64,000 nucleotides of DNA from Acidomonas methanolica (GTDB lineage: Bacteria; Pseudomonadota; Alphaproteobacteria; Acetobacterales; Acetobacteraceae), in assembly GCF_004346035.1 (NCBI RefSeq), contig NZ_SLZN01000014.1:1-64000 (forward strand). The letters are read 5' to 3'. Below are positions 24,919-33,389 of this stretch, in pieces. Position 1 is the stretch's first letter, and each line of letters begins with the position of its first letter. The position numbers and the translations under genes were made by a program. The notes beneath the pieces were generated by a model that was not told the origin of the DNA, did not search any database, and was given only the letters and a program-made list of their open reading frames with translations.

Positions 24919-25821
24919 TTGTTCCTCCGGCAATTGACCTATCTCGTGGCAATCGATCGGTTTCGGCATTTTTCGCGGGCGGCGGAACATTGCGGCGTGT
25001 CGCAGCCGGCGCTATCGGCGGCGATCCGGCAACTGGAGCATGAGCTGGGCGTGACCATCGTCCGTCGTCGGCAGCGGGTGCTGGGCCTGACGCCAGAGGG
25101 CGAGCGCGTGCTGGCCTGGGCGCGGCAGAGCCTGACGGCGCTGGACGGATTGCGCCAGGAGGCTGACTTTGCCCACGAGGTGGCGGGCGGAAGCCTGGCC
25201 ATCGGCATCATGCCGCCAGCCCAGCAACTGGCGCCGCTGCTGATGGAGAGCCTGCGTGCCGCGATCCCGGCATTGCATCTGGACCTGACGGTCGCGGCGC
25301 ATGCCGACATTCTGCGCGGGCTGGCCGAGCAGCGTTTCGGCCTGGGCATCGTCTATCTGGACCAGTTGCCGGTCGGCGGTCAGTTCGAGGTCCATGAGCT
25401 TTATGCGGAACAGCATGTGCTGGTAGGTGGCCCCGGCATCACCTTGCCGGGACGGACCCGCTGCGCGTGGGGCGACGCGGCGGAACTGCCGCTCTGTCTG
25501 CTGGACCGATCGATGCGGAGCCGCCAGATCATCGATCGCTGCTTCGCGGAAGCGGACCGCACCCCCGATGTGCGGTTCGAGACGAACGCGCTGGCGCTGC
25601 TGCATGCCGAGCTTGCGGCGGGGCGTCTGGCCTCGATCCTGCCGGTGGCGGCGCTGCCGCCCCGCAGCTGTGGCATGCCGTTGCAGGTCCGGCGTCTGGA
25701 GCCCTCGCCGACGCCTGCGGTGGGATTGGTGCGGGTCAGGCAGGCCATGACCAGTGCGTTGATGGCACGCTGCTGGCATGTGGCGTCGGGGCTGGTGCTG
25801 ACGGATGCGCTGAAAATGTAG
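24919..25821 (+). CDS. LysR-family transcriptional regulator (OxyR/CynR-like)
   Basis: 300 residues. N-terminal winged HTH: FLRQLTYLVAIDRFRHFSRA, then CGVSQPALSAAIRQLEHELG. The effector domain begins near residue 90 (GSLAIGIMPPAQQLAPLL). A T-N11-A palindrome lies 54 nt downstream, in front of the FUSC exporter gene on the same strand, suggesting it controls that exporter as AaeR does with AaeAB. The start is GTG/TTG-like at 24919 with GGAAGGA upstream. Confidence 0.9.
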   Translation: MFLRQLTYLVAIDRFRHFSRAAEHCGVSQPALSAAIRQLEHELGVTIVRRRQRVLGLTPEGERVLAWARQSLTALDGLRQEADFAHEVAGGSLAIGIMPPAQQLAPLLMESLRAAIPALHLDLTVAAHADILRGLAEQRFGLGIVYLDQLPVGGQFEVHELYAEQHVLVGGPGITLPGRTRCAWGDAAELPLCLLDRSMRSRQIIDRCFAEADRTPDVRFETNALALLHAELAAGRLASILPVAALPPRSCGMPLQVRRLEPSPTPAVGLVRVRQAMTSALMARCWHVASGLVLTDALKM

Positions 25822-25874
25822 GCAAGCCGACCATCTTGATCGAAAGAAACCAGAGGGATTCTCCGCCGTGCGAT

Positions 25875-25891
25875 CATAAGCGTTGCTTATG
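25875..25891. promoter_or_regulatory. LysR-type operator before the FUSC exporter
   Basis: CATAAGC (25875-25881), GTT, GCTTATG (25885-25891): a perfect 7-3-7 palindrome containing the T-N11-A core (T25877 to A25889) that defines LysR-type binding boxes. It is positioned 66 nt before the exporter start. Confidence 0.7.
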
Positions 25892-25957
25892 ACCGGATCA
25901 GAAGAATGACTTGGACGCCTTCCCGGCGGCCCGCCACTGTCCGCCGCCGGAAACGGA

Positions 25958-27781
25958 ATGTGGCGGACGGTGGAAGCGGGTGTGACCGGGGGACGATGGA
26001 ACTGGCTGTTCGCGCCCTCGCGGGCCGATCTGGGTTTTGCAGTCCGCACGTCGTGTGCGGCCATCCTGTCGCTGCTGATCGCGATGTGGATGGAACTGGG
26101 CAGCCCGCAATGGGCGCCCCTGACCGTCTGGACCGTGGCGACCGCATCGCGTGGCGAGTCCTTTTCCAAGGCGCGCTGGCGTCTGGCGGGGACTGTCGTG
26201 GGCTGCGGTGTGGGGGTGGCGCTGATCGCCACCTTTCCGCAGGAAGTGGGCCTGTTCTTTCTCTGCCTCGCCCTCTGGGCGGGAACGTGCTGCGGTCTGG
26301 CCACGGTTTTCGACGGATATCGCAGCTACGGCTTTCTGGTTGCCAGCTTCACGGCCGCGATCGTGGCGACGGACGGCATTGCGGCGCCTGACGATGCCTT
26401 CTTCATCGCGATGGCGCGAGGGACGTATATCGCGCTGGGAATCCTCTGCGAGACCGTGCTGGCCGTGCTGTTCTCGCCCGGGTTGCGCGAGCGGGCGCGG
26501 GCGGCACTGCTGGCGCGGCTGCGCGGCGTATCGGTCGCGGTCGGGCAGAGGCTGGACGATTGGGCGCGGGCGGCGCCGGGACCGGCGGCGGAAAGCGCCC
26601 TGCTGGCGGAAATCATGGCGGCGTCGGCCCGTATCGAGTTCGATATGCTGGAAATGGGCCCCGCTGCCGGACGGGTGGCCGACCATGCCCGCGCGGCGGT
26701 TGCCGACCTGCTGGCGGCAGTGGCGCGCAGCCGGGCGGGGATGCCGTGGGAGGCCGTGCGGCGGATGCTGAAAGCCGCGGCGTTGCATGTCGCGGCCGTC
26801 GAGACGCCACGCCATGGAGATCGTTTTCGTTTCCGCAGCCGCTCGATACGGCAGGCGACGCAGGGGCTGCGGAACGGCGTGCGGGTGGCGGCGGGCGTAT
26901 TCGGGGCCTCGGTCGTCTGGTATGTGACCGCCTGGCCGTCGGGCATCGGGTTCATCGGGTATGTCGTGCTGGTCTACGGGTTGCTGGCGACGCGCGAGGT
27001 GCCGGCGTTGGCCTCGTCCGGCTTTGCCCAAGGGGCGCTGTGGTGCGCGCTGGTCGCGGCCGTCTATGTGCTGCTGATCGTGCCGATGGTGACGGCGCCG
27101 GAGATGCTGGCACTGTTCCTGCTGGTGCCGATGGTGGTGGGAGGGCTTGCCGCACGGTCGCCGCGCCTGGCGAACCACGCCTTTTCCTTCAACATGTTTC
27201 TGCCCGTCCTGATCGGGCCGTCGAATGGTGGCCGGTATGACGAAAGCGCCTTTCTGAACGGGACGATGGCCTTTCTGGCAGCCGTATTCCTGGCCGGGGC
27301 GATGTTCCGGCTGGTACTACCTTTTCGCTCCGACGAGCATCTGCGCCGGACGATCGCCTGGGCCGAGCAGCGCTTGAGCGGATTGGCGGCGGGGCGTGCC
27401 ATACCGCCGGCACGCGTCTGGCTGATGACGAACGCCGACAGCATGGTGCGTGCCGTGCGCACCGGAAACGGCGTTCCGTGCGCGCAACTGTTCGCCTATT
27501 TCGCCGCGCATATGGCCGTAATGGTGCAAGGGTTGTGCGTGATCGAGATTCGAGCGGCCATGGCGGATGGCAGGTTGTCGCGCGTTTTGGGCCGACGGCT
27601 GGCAGCGTTCCTGCGGGCATGGGCGCGCGATCCCGTGCGCGGGGCGGCCCTGGTGCCGGCATTGCTGCGCCAGGCCGAAATACAGGCCCCGGCACGGCAG
27701 GATCTGGCCATTGCGCTGCGGGCGATCATGCGGCGCGACCAGCCGGAGGTCGATATGCGCGGGATAGACGACGCGTCTTAA
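25958..27781 (+). CDS. FUSC-family inner-membrane exporter (AaeB-like)
   Basis: 607 residues with two sets of membrane helices. The N-terminal block (about 20-170: LGFAVRTSCAAILSLLIAMW, GTVVGCGVGVALIATF and so on) contains QWAPLTVWTVATASRGESFS, a FUSC hallmark. A cytoplasmic stretch and a second helix block (about 305-450) follow. AaeB-type proteins export hydroxylated aromatic acids. No membrane-fusion partner is adjacent, so it either uses a distant one or works alone. Regulation by the upstream LysR protein is likely. Confidence 0.87.
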   Translation: MWRTVEAGVTGGRWNWLFAPSRADLGFAVRTSCAAILSLLIAMWMELGSPQWAPLTVWTVATASRGESFSKARWRLAGTVVGCGVGVALIATFPQEVGLFFLCLALWAGTCCGLATVFDGYRSYGFLVASFTAAIVATDGIAAPDDAFFIAMARGTYIALGILCETVLAVLFSPGLRERARAALLARLRGVSVAVGQRLDDWARAAPGPAAESALLAEIMAASARIEFDMLEMGPAAGRVADHARAAVADLLAAVARSRAGMPWEAVRRMLKAAALHVAAVETPRHGDRFRFRSRSIRQATQGLRNGVRVAAGVFGASVVWYVTAWPSGIGFIGYVVLVYGLLATREVPALASSGFAQGALWCALVAAVYVLLIVPMVTAPEMLALFLLVPMVVGGLAARSPRLANHAFSFNMFLPVLIGPSNGGRYDESAFLNGTMAFLAAVFLAGAMFRLVLPFRSDEHLRRTIAWAEQRLSGLAAGRAIPPARVWLMTNADSMVRAVRTGNGVPCAQLFAYFAAHMAVMVQGLCVIEIRAAMADGRLSRVLGRRLAAFLRAWARDPVRGAALVPALLRQAEIQAPARQDLAIALRAIMRRDQPEVDMRGIDDAS

Positions 27782-27784
27782 AGG

Positions 27785-27972
27785 CTGTCTCGAAAGTCGC
27801 TGTGTCGTGGCGGCGACGCTCCCGGGGCTCTGCCCCGAACCCTGCCAAAGGGCGGTCGCCCTTTGGAAACCCTTTGATTGAATTTATTGAAATTCATGGG
27901 GTGAAGGGGGTTTTGCCCCTTTCGGGTGCGGTGTAGACGCCCGCATCGGCGTGAGTCGCGACTTCTGAAACA
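27785..27972. mobile_element. MITE-like element with terminal inverted repeats
   Basis: Left end CTGTCTCGAAAGTCGC (27785-27800) and right end, read on the minus strand, CTGTTTCAGAAGTCGC match at 13 of 16 positions. Between them lie strong hairpins: GGGGC/GCCCC near 27825-27838, and arms CCAAAGGGCG (27845-27854) and CGCCCTTTGG (27857-27866). No coding capacity. I recall similar hairpin repeats scattered in acetic acid bacteria. It sits between the FUSC stop and the IS3 remnant. Confidence 0.6.
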
Positions 27973-28007
27973 GACTCTCAGAGTACGATCGAGAAGAATA
28001 CGGACGG

Positions 28008-28544
28008 ATGAAACGCAGTCGCTTTGCGGAAGAACAGATCATCCTCGACGATTTCTCGCGGTATATCATCGCCTGGAAGCTCTGCACGACCATGGCGGCG
28101 TCCGATGTGACGGACACGCTGGAACTGGCCCTGCAAACCGCGGGGCTCGAACAGGTCACAGTCAGGCACAGGCCGCGCCTGCTCTCCGACAACGGCCCCT
28201 GCTACGTCGCCGAAGACCTCGCGAAATGGCTGGATCAGCACGCAATGGATCACGTGCGCGGTGCCCCGAACCATCCCCAGACGCAGGGAAAGATCGAGCG
28301 CTGGCATCAGACGCTCAAGAACCGCGTGCTTCTTGAGCATTACTACCTACCGGGCGATCTCGAACGGCAGATCGAGGCGTTCGTCGAAAACTATAACCAT
28401 CGCAGGTATCACGAGAGCCTGAACAATCTCACCCCGGCCGATGTCTGGTTCGGGCGGGGCCAGACCATCCTGCTCGAACGTGAGCGCATCAAACGAAACA
28501 CAATCCAGAAACGGCGCTTGCTTCATCAGCAGCGTGCCGCCTAA
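28008..28544 (+). pseudogene. IS3-family transposase, internally deleted OrfA-OrfB fusion
   Basis: 178 residues. The first 12 (MKRSRFAEEQII) are the start of an IS3-type OrfA. They are fused in frame to the OrfB integrase core from LDDFSRYIIAWKLCTTM through LLSDNGPCYVAEDLAKWL, HPQTQGKIERWHQTLKNR and NYNHRRYHESLNNLTPADVW. The OrfA helix-turn-helix, the leucine zipper and the first catalytic Asp region are missing, so it cannot transpose alone. GACGACGGACA at 28607-28617 is probably the right end of the element. Confidence 0.8.
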
Positions 28545-28972
28545 ACAGCATAACCAGAGGGGCCAGTTCCTCCGTTATCTCACGTCATCCAAAGTCCCAA
28601 ATCTTTCGACGACGGACACCATCACGCCTCAAGCCATAAAAAACGGGAACTCTCCTTTTGAGCGGATACAAAAAAGGGGGCACGTCAGGCAGCGCGCGGG
28701 ATTACCCTGGTCATCGTGAACAACGGCAAAAGAACGACACAACGGAAAACGGACTTCGCTTTTTACAGGAAACGAAACTTCATCGATTGGTTATTAAATA
28801 AAATCAAATAGTTCATGACCATCGCAACTCATCACGATAGACTGAAATCAACTTTTCTCGCAGTCGTTCAGTTCGCCTGAATTATCATTTTTCTTACCCG
28901 AGAGCGCACATGGCAGTATAAAATACCAAAGCAAAAGCACAAAAAGTAAATATGTGCAAATGTATATAAGTA
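28545..28972. other. AT-rich gene-less stretch
   Basis: The first ~75 bp are the IS3 right end. The remainder (28620-28970) is clearly AT-rich compared with the surroundings and carries no supported gene; it borders the lower-GC amine dehydrogenase island. Confidence 0.4.
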
Positions 28973-29914
28973 TTATATAGATAACGTATTTCGGATGGTT
29001 ACGATCGGAAGTTCACCGTAGGTTTGGGCGTAATATCCCGCGAAACGTCCAAAATGAAAGAATCCACATTCCAGGGCGATCTGAGAAACGCCCTTACAGG
29101 CTTGCGTCGGATCGAGCATCGCGCGGCGTGCGCGGTCCAAAGCCCGTTGGCGAAGCCATACACGGGGAGAGACGCCTGTTGTCTGCACGAACGCTGACCG
29201 CAAGATATGCGGAGGAATATTCAGTTCGTCGGTGAGCAGGGTCACCGACATGATCGCATCGTCATAATCGTCGATAAAGCGTTGGGCCTTGAGGAACAGG
29301 CTGTAGGAGAAGGTGCCGCGCAGCGCGGCAAGGCTGGATTTCTGCTGGATGCCGATGAGGATGTCCTTGACGCGATCTAGAAGGGCGTCAGACAACATCT
29401 GCTCGATCGGTCCTGGAAAATGTATTTTCGACCGCCATGTGCCTGCGAAGATTGAGGCAAGCCAAGAGGACATCTGTGCGACATGAAAGCATGGTTCGAC
29501 CGGTGTAATGGCGCCAAATTTCCGGAAGTCAAATTCTGGCAGATCGGCTTGCCGGACGAGCACGTAATAGGCGTGACAGTCTTCCTCGCCACTTACCGTG
29601 ATTTCCTTGCCGCCGATATGAATGAACGCCTTATCCGACCGAATTTCCCCATTTATAGTTCCGTTTCCATTACGATCCACAGGAAGAACGACGGCGATCA
29701 TGCCTTGCGGCGGACATGTCGTCTGGCCGATCGAAACATTGGTCGTTTCCTCGATGAGGGTCAGTTTGCCGAGAGTCAAAAACGTGACAGTGCCTTTAAA
29801 CGTACCTTTCCCCAGCTGTATATAGCGCTGATTCCAAAAAGGGAGACCTGCCTCCTGAAAGGAGGGCGCAGAAAAAACACGAGTGATCAAATTCAGTTCT
29901 TGTGACATCTCCAT
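28973..29914 (-). CDS. AraC-family regulator, divergent from the amine dehydrogenase operon
   Basis: 313 residues from the ATG at 29914; an ATG two codons later is also possible. The N-terminal effector domain (about 1-215) is not clearly assignable. The C-terminal AraC HTH (about 225-305) has VTLLTDELNIPPHILRSAFV, GVSPRVWLRQRALDRARRAM and ISQ-like GVSQIALECGFFHFGRFAG. It faces the TTQ amine dehydrogenase operon across 142 bp and is the obvious candidate activator, perhaps sensing the amine or its aldehyde. Confidence 0.85.
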   Translation of the reverse strand: MEMSQELNLITRVFSAPSFQEAGLPFWNQRYIQLGKGTFKGTVTFLTLGKLTLIEETTNVSIGQTTCPPQGMIAVVLPVDRNGNGTINGEIRSDKAFIHIGGKEITVSGEEDCHAYYVLVRQADLPEFDFRKFGAITPVEPCFHVAQMSSWLASIFAGTWRSKIHFPGPIEQMLSDALLDRVKDILIGIQQKSSLAALRGTFSYSLFLKAQRFIDDYDDAIMSVTLLTDELNIPPHILRSAFVQTTGVSPRVWLRQRALDRARRAMLDPTQACKGVSQIALECGFFHFGRFAGYYAQTYGELPIVTIRNTLSI

Positions 29915-30056
29915 AACCAGAATTCTCTTTTTCGATACCGAAACAGAATATATGATTGTCCAGGATTTCCATACAAAAAAAATTTTTGAAAATGGATATC
30001 GGTCCCTTCGGCGTTCTGCAACGCTCCCGAAATGAATGTTGGGGGTGAAGGCCACA
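29915..30056. promoter_or_regulatory. Divergent promoter region, amine dehydrogenase/AraC
   Basis: 142-bp AT-rich spacer containing an A-tract followed by a T-tract (29974-29986), likely intrinsically bent. Both operon promoters must lie here. No unambiguous -35/-10 pair or repeated operator could be defined by eye. Confidence 0.5.
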
Positions 30057-31205
30057 ATGAGTAGAAAGTCCACGGTCTGGTTCTGGTTGGTCGGCTTGGC
30101 TTTGCTTCCCGTCGGAAGCAGGGCTGATGAGGCGGCTTTCGTGCCCGAAGTGGTAACCGTGAAGGAGAGGATGTCACCGGGGACGAATGTCTTTGTCAAC
30201 CAGATGGATATGGCGACCAGTACGATCTATATCTTTTCGACGAAGGACCTGACCTTAAAGGGAAATGTCAGTGGAGGGTCATGGGGGCTGGCCACCTTAT
30301 CTCGTGACGGTAATACGGCGTATATGGCATCAGGATTTTTGAGCCGTGTTGCGTATGGTACTGGCGAAGACGTTCTCCAAATCTTTGACGTTCCGACCAA
30401 TACGGTAAAAAAAGAAATAATTCTTCCTTTTAAATTGACGCAATATACTCCGGATGCCTCGCAGTTGCGCCTAAGTGCGGATGAAAAATTCATCTATATA
30501 CAGAATGCGACCCCTGCGACATCGGTGACGGTCGTGGACCTTGAAAAAGGCAGCGTTGTAAAAGAAATCCCATCTCCCGGTTGTTATGGTATATATCCAA
30601 CAGAAAATGGATATAGTTATTCGACGATCTGTAGCGACGGAAGCTTTGTGACGTTCAAACTGAGTCCGGATGGACAGAGTTTTACAAGTCGGAAAAGCAA
30701 AAAGATATTCGACGTCGATGAAGATCCGATTTTCCTTGCATCCGATCGCGTGAATTCTGACCTCGTATTTCTTTCCTATAATGGAAATATATATCGTCTG
30801 TCCGACGCCTCGGGAATTATCAAACGGGTTGATTTTATACCTGTGGCGAAAGGTATTGCTGGCAACTGGGGTGCATCCGGTTATGGTGTGATCAGTTATG
30901 ACAGCGCGGCAGGGGTCATGTTCATGACCATGTCCTCCAATCGCCATGAAGGTAGTCATCATCATGGAGCGACCGAGATCTGGGCGTATGACATGAAGAA
31001 AAAGAAGATTTTATCCCGCTCTCCTGTAAAAGACATTTCGACGATTGCGGTCGTAAAGGGTGAGCAGACGAACCTCTTCGGTCTCGATATCAAAAAGAAC
31101 ATTATCGTAAAATACGATATCAACCCGAAGACCGGATATTCTCTGAGGAAGTCCGGGCAAAGAACCGACTTCGGTTTCGCCACCATGATTATGGGTGCGC
31201 ATTGA
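30057..31205 (+). CDS. aauB: TTQ amine dehydrogenase large (beta-propeller) subunit
   Basis: 382 residues, periplasmic, with a Sec signal (WFWLVGLALLPVGSRADEA). The mature part is a seven-bladed propeller like the heavy chain of methylamine/aromatic amine dehydrogenase: VFVNQMDMATSTIYIFSTKD, DVLQIFDVPTNTV, VTVVDLEKGSVV, CYGIYPTENGYSYSTICSDG, GATEIWAYDMKKKKIL. It forms an alpha2beta2 enzyme with the small subunit at 32407. The start at 30057 is preceded by GAAGG; an in-frame ATG at 30036 has no such site. Its stop overlaps the mauE start (TGATG). The symbol follows the aromatic amine dehydrogenase genes; the substrate is not known. Confidence 0.88.
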   Translation: MSRKSTVWFWLVGLALLPVGSRADEAAFVPEVVTVKERMSPGTNVFVNQMDMATSTIYIFSTKDLTLKGNVSGGSWGLATLSRDGNTAYMASGFLSRVAYGTGEDVLQIFDVPTNTVKKEIILPFKLTQYTPDASQLRLSADEKFIYIQNATPATSVTVVDLEKGSVVKEIPSPGCYGIYPTENGYSYSTICSDGSFVTFKLSPDGQSFTSRKSKKIFDVDEDPIFLASDRVNSDLVFLSYNGNIYRLSDASGIIKRVDFIPVAKGIAGNWGASGYGVISYDSAAGVMFMTMSSNRHEGSHHHGATEIWAYDMKKKKILSRSPVKDISTIAVVKGEQTNLFGLDIKKNIIVKYDINPKTGYSLRKSGQRTDFGFATMIMGAH

Positions 31206-31720
31206 TGTCAATGCTCTCTATATCAATATCTACATTGATCGCCCTTGTGTTCTTGCGCGCCTTTTTGCACAAGATCATGGCGTTTCAGAGCTTCACTGGT
31301 TACGTTGAAGATTACAGGCTGATGCCTTTGCGGCTTGTGCAGGCCGTCTCTGTGTCCATCGTGGTTGCGGAACTGCTGGTCGTCATCAGCCAGAGCCTAG
31401 CTGCCGGGCGGATATTCGGTCTTTTGTTGGCAGCGGTTCTGTTGTTTTTTTACTCCTGCGGAATTTCCGTCAATATAAAGCGCGGGAGGTCACGTATTGA
31501 GTGCGGATGCGGAGGTGGTGCTCAGGCGTTGTCATGGTCGCTTGTCATGCGCAACAGTATTTTGATCGGATTGATAGCAATTGCGATAACCCAACAGAAT
31601 CTGTCTTTGAGTATTCTGGGTAATACCGTGGGCGTTGTCGGCGGGATCTCCCTATGGACTCTCTTTCTGCTCGGCGATCAGATTATTGCCAATTCATCCA
31701 TGATGGTGCGCGTCAACTAG
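31205..31720 (+). CDS. mauE: MauE-family membrane protein for amine dehydrogenase maturation
   Basis: 171 residues with four or five membrane helices (LIALVFLRAFLHK, LVQAVSVSIVVAELLVVISQ, FGLLLAAVLLFFYSCGISV and others). It has the conserved cysteine-glycine segment IECGCGGGAQALSW. MauE is needed, with MauD, for forming or exporting a correctly disulfide-bonded small subunit. The ATG overlaps the upstream stop by one base. Confidence 0.87.
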   Translation: MSMLSISISTLIALVFLRAFLHKIMAFQSFTGYVEDYRLMPLRLVQAVSVSIVVAELLVVISQSLAAGRIFGLLLAAVLLFFYSCGISVNIKRGRSRIECGCGGGAQALSWSLVMRNSILIGLIAIAITQQNLSLSILGNTVGVVGGISLWTLFLLGDQIIANSSMMVRVN

Positions 31721-31742
31721 CTTCTATCTGCGGGAGTCTGCC

Positions 31743-32342
31743 ATGAAACTCATTGTCTTCGCCCTTGCGGTTCTTACCTTCGTGGTGCTGGCGCTTGCGA
31801 TCGGCCTATGGGTCCTGGCACGTCAAATTGGGATTCTTTTTGAAAGAATTTCTCCCATGGGCGCGCTGGTCAACGATTCCGGTCCCGAGGTAGGGCAAAG
31901 CACGCCCGAATTCAATCTTCCCAGCCTGACGGGGGGACGCGCCGTCATAGGGCCGAAATCCATCCGGTCCACACTGGTATTCTTCCTGTCTCCGACTTGC
32001 CCGATATGTAAGAAACTCCTGCCCATATTGGATTCCGTTCGCAAGGCCGAAGGTGGCTGGCTGGATGTCATCCTGGCCAGTGACGGAGAGGACGCCCAGC
32101 ATGAACGGTTCATCGAAAATGCCAGGCTTTCCAGCTATCCGTACGTCGTGTCGGCTGAACTTGGCCTCGCCTATCGTGTGGCACGCTTGCCCTACGCGGT
32201 GCTTTTCGACGAACACGGCGTCATCCGCGCTAAGGGACTCATCAACACTCGGGAACAGCTCGACAGTCTGTTCAATGCCTTCGAGATGAAGGTTGGTTCG
32301 ATCCAGACGTATCTCGATCACCGAATGGCGGTGCAGTCCTGA
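31743..32342 (+). CDS. mauD: MauD-family thiol-disulfide protein
   Basis: 199 residues. An N-terminal membrane anchor (LAVLTFVVLALAIGLWVLA) is followed by a periplasmic thioredoxin fold with CPIC (C86, C89) in FFLSPTCPICKKLLPILDSV and a cis-Pro region near RLPYAVLFDEHG. MauD is known to be required for stable, disulfide-rich small subunit in methylamine dehydrogenase systems. It is separated from mauE by 22 nt and from the small-subunit gene by 64 nt. Confidence 0.9.
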   Translation: MKLIVFALAVLTFVVLALAIGLWVLARQIGILFERISPMGALVNDSGPEVGQSTPEFNLPSLTGGRAVIGPKSIRSTLVFFLSPTCPICKKLLPILDSVRKAEGGWLDVILASDGEDAQHERFIENARLSSYPYVVSAELGLAYRVARLPYAVLFDEHGVIRAKGLINTREQLDSLFNAFEMKVGSIQTYLDHRMAVQS

Positions 32343-32406
32343 CGCCAACCTTTTCCAAATTACAGATCGACTCGTATCGTTTGTGCAAGATATTGGAAAC
32401 GTCCAG

Positions 32407-32946
32407 ATGAATAATTTGCTCGACAGTTTGCTTTCATGGGTCGACACGCGGGCGGAAGTCCGCACGCGGCGTCTGGCCGGGCGGGCCGGAAGACGTAGTT
32501 TTCTTCACAAGGCAGGAGGAATTTTTCTCGGCGGGGCGGTTTTGCCCATGCTGCCTTACGATAATTCCAATGGGATTGCCCATGCGAGCGATCTCGGCGA
32601 TCCCAACGCAATTCCCGATAATTGCGATTATTGGCGTTATTGTTCCCTCCATGGATCGCTTTGCAGCAAGTGCGGGGGCAGCGTGACGCAGTGTCCTCCA
32701 GGAACGACGCCTTCGAAGGTCGCATGGGTCGGCACATGCAGGAATCCCAAAGATAACAAGAATTATCTTGTGTCCTACAATGATTGTTGCGGGAAGGCGG
32801 GTGCCTGCGGGGATGACTGCACGCGGCAGGAGCGGGATCGCCCTGGATATCGCATGGGACTTGCAAGTGAGTCGAGCTGGTGTATCGCGAATGGCGGCAG
32901 CGGCGTCCACTGCACCGTAGCCGTTGTGGTGGGGCTGGCGGAATGA
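32407..32946 (+). CDS. aauA: TTQ amine dehydrogenase small (catalytic) subunit
   Basis: 179-residue precursor with a twin-arginine-like leader (AGRAGRRSFLHKAGGIFLGG). The tryptophans forming the TTQ cofactor are W107 (VAWVGTC) and W158 (SSWCIAN), exactly 51 apart as in methylamine and aromatic amine dehydrogenases. The catalytic Asp is D126 and the active-site Thr is T170. The short loop before C169 fits the aromatic amine dehydrogenase type better. Ten of the twelve family cysteines align; the pair equivalent to C38-C86 of methylamine dehydrogenase is K88 and D136. The conserved Asp equivalent to Asp32 is H82. The stop overlaps the cytochrome start (ATGA). Confidence 0.93.
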   Translation: MNNLLDSLLSWVDTRAEVRTRRLAGRAGRRSFLHKAGGIFLGGAVLPMLPYDNSNGIAHASDLGDPNAIPDNCDYWRYCSLHGSLCSKCGGSVTQCPPGTTPSKVAWVGTCRNPKDNKNYLVSYNDCCGKAGACGDDCTRQERDRPGYRMGLASESSWCIANGGSGVHCTVAVVVGLAE

Positions 32947-33389
32947 AATATTTAACCGGAGTTCTCTTTCTGGCATTTACGTTTCTTGCCTCATCCGCGT
33001 ATTGTGACGAGACTGGCAGGGATCTCTTTTTGAATAACTGCTCCGCCTGCCATCAGGCCAATGGAGATGGTCAGGCGGGTCTTGCGCCGCCATTGACGAA
33101 CAAAAGGCTTTGGCGGGGGCTTGGTGATGACAGAACAAAATATATCGCAAGCGTTGCTCTGAGCGGTCTTGTCGGAAAGATCGTATCGGAGGGGGAAACA
33201 TATTCGGACCTTGCCATGCCGTCGCAAAAGCGTTTGACCGACAGGGAGTTGGCTCTTGTCGCCAACTACATATTTAACGATCTGAACGGCGTCGCTTCAC
33301 AGGTCACGGCAGATGATTTTGCGCGCACGCGCGCTGCGCTACCGTCTCATGCGAAAATTATGACGATGCGGGAAACGGCGTTAAAATGA
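32943..33389 (+). CDS. Periplasmic c-type cytochrome, amine dehydrogenase electron acceptor candidate
   Basis: 148 residues. A Sec signal (YLTGVLFLAFTFLASSAYCD) precedes one haem site, CSACH (NNCSACHQANGDGQAGLAPP). The axial Met is probably in LAMPSQKRLTDREL. This is a class I monohaem cytochrome. The position, translationally coupled between the small subunit and a second cytochrome, suggests it carries electrons from TTQ, possibly in place of a blue copper protein, since no amicyanin or azurin gene is nearby. Confidence 0.9.
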   Translation: MKYLTGVLFLAFTFLASSAYCDETGRDLFLNNCSACHQANGDGQAGLAPPLTNKRLWRGLGDDRTKYIASVALSGLVGKIVSEGETYSDLAMPSQKRLTDRELALVANYIFNDLNGVASQVTADDFARTRAALPSHAKIMTMRETALK

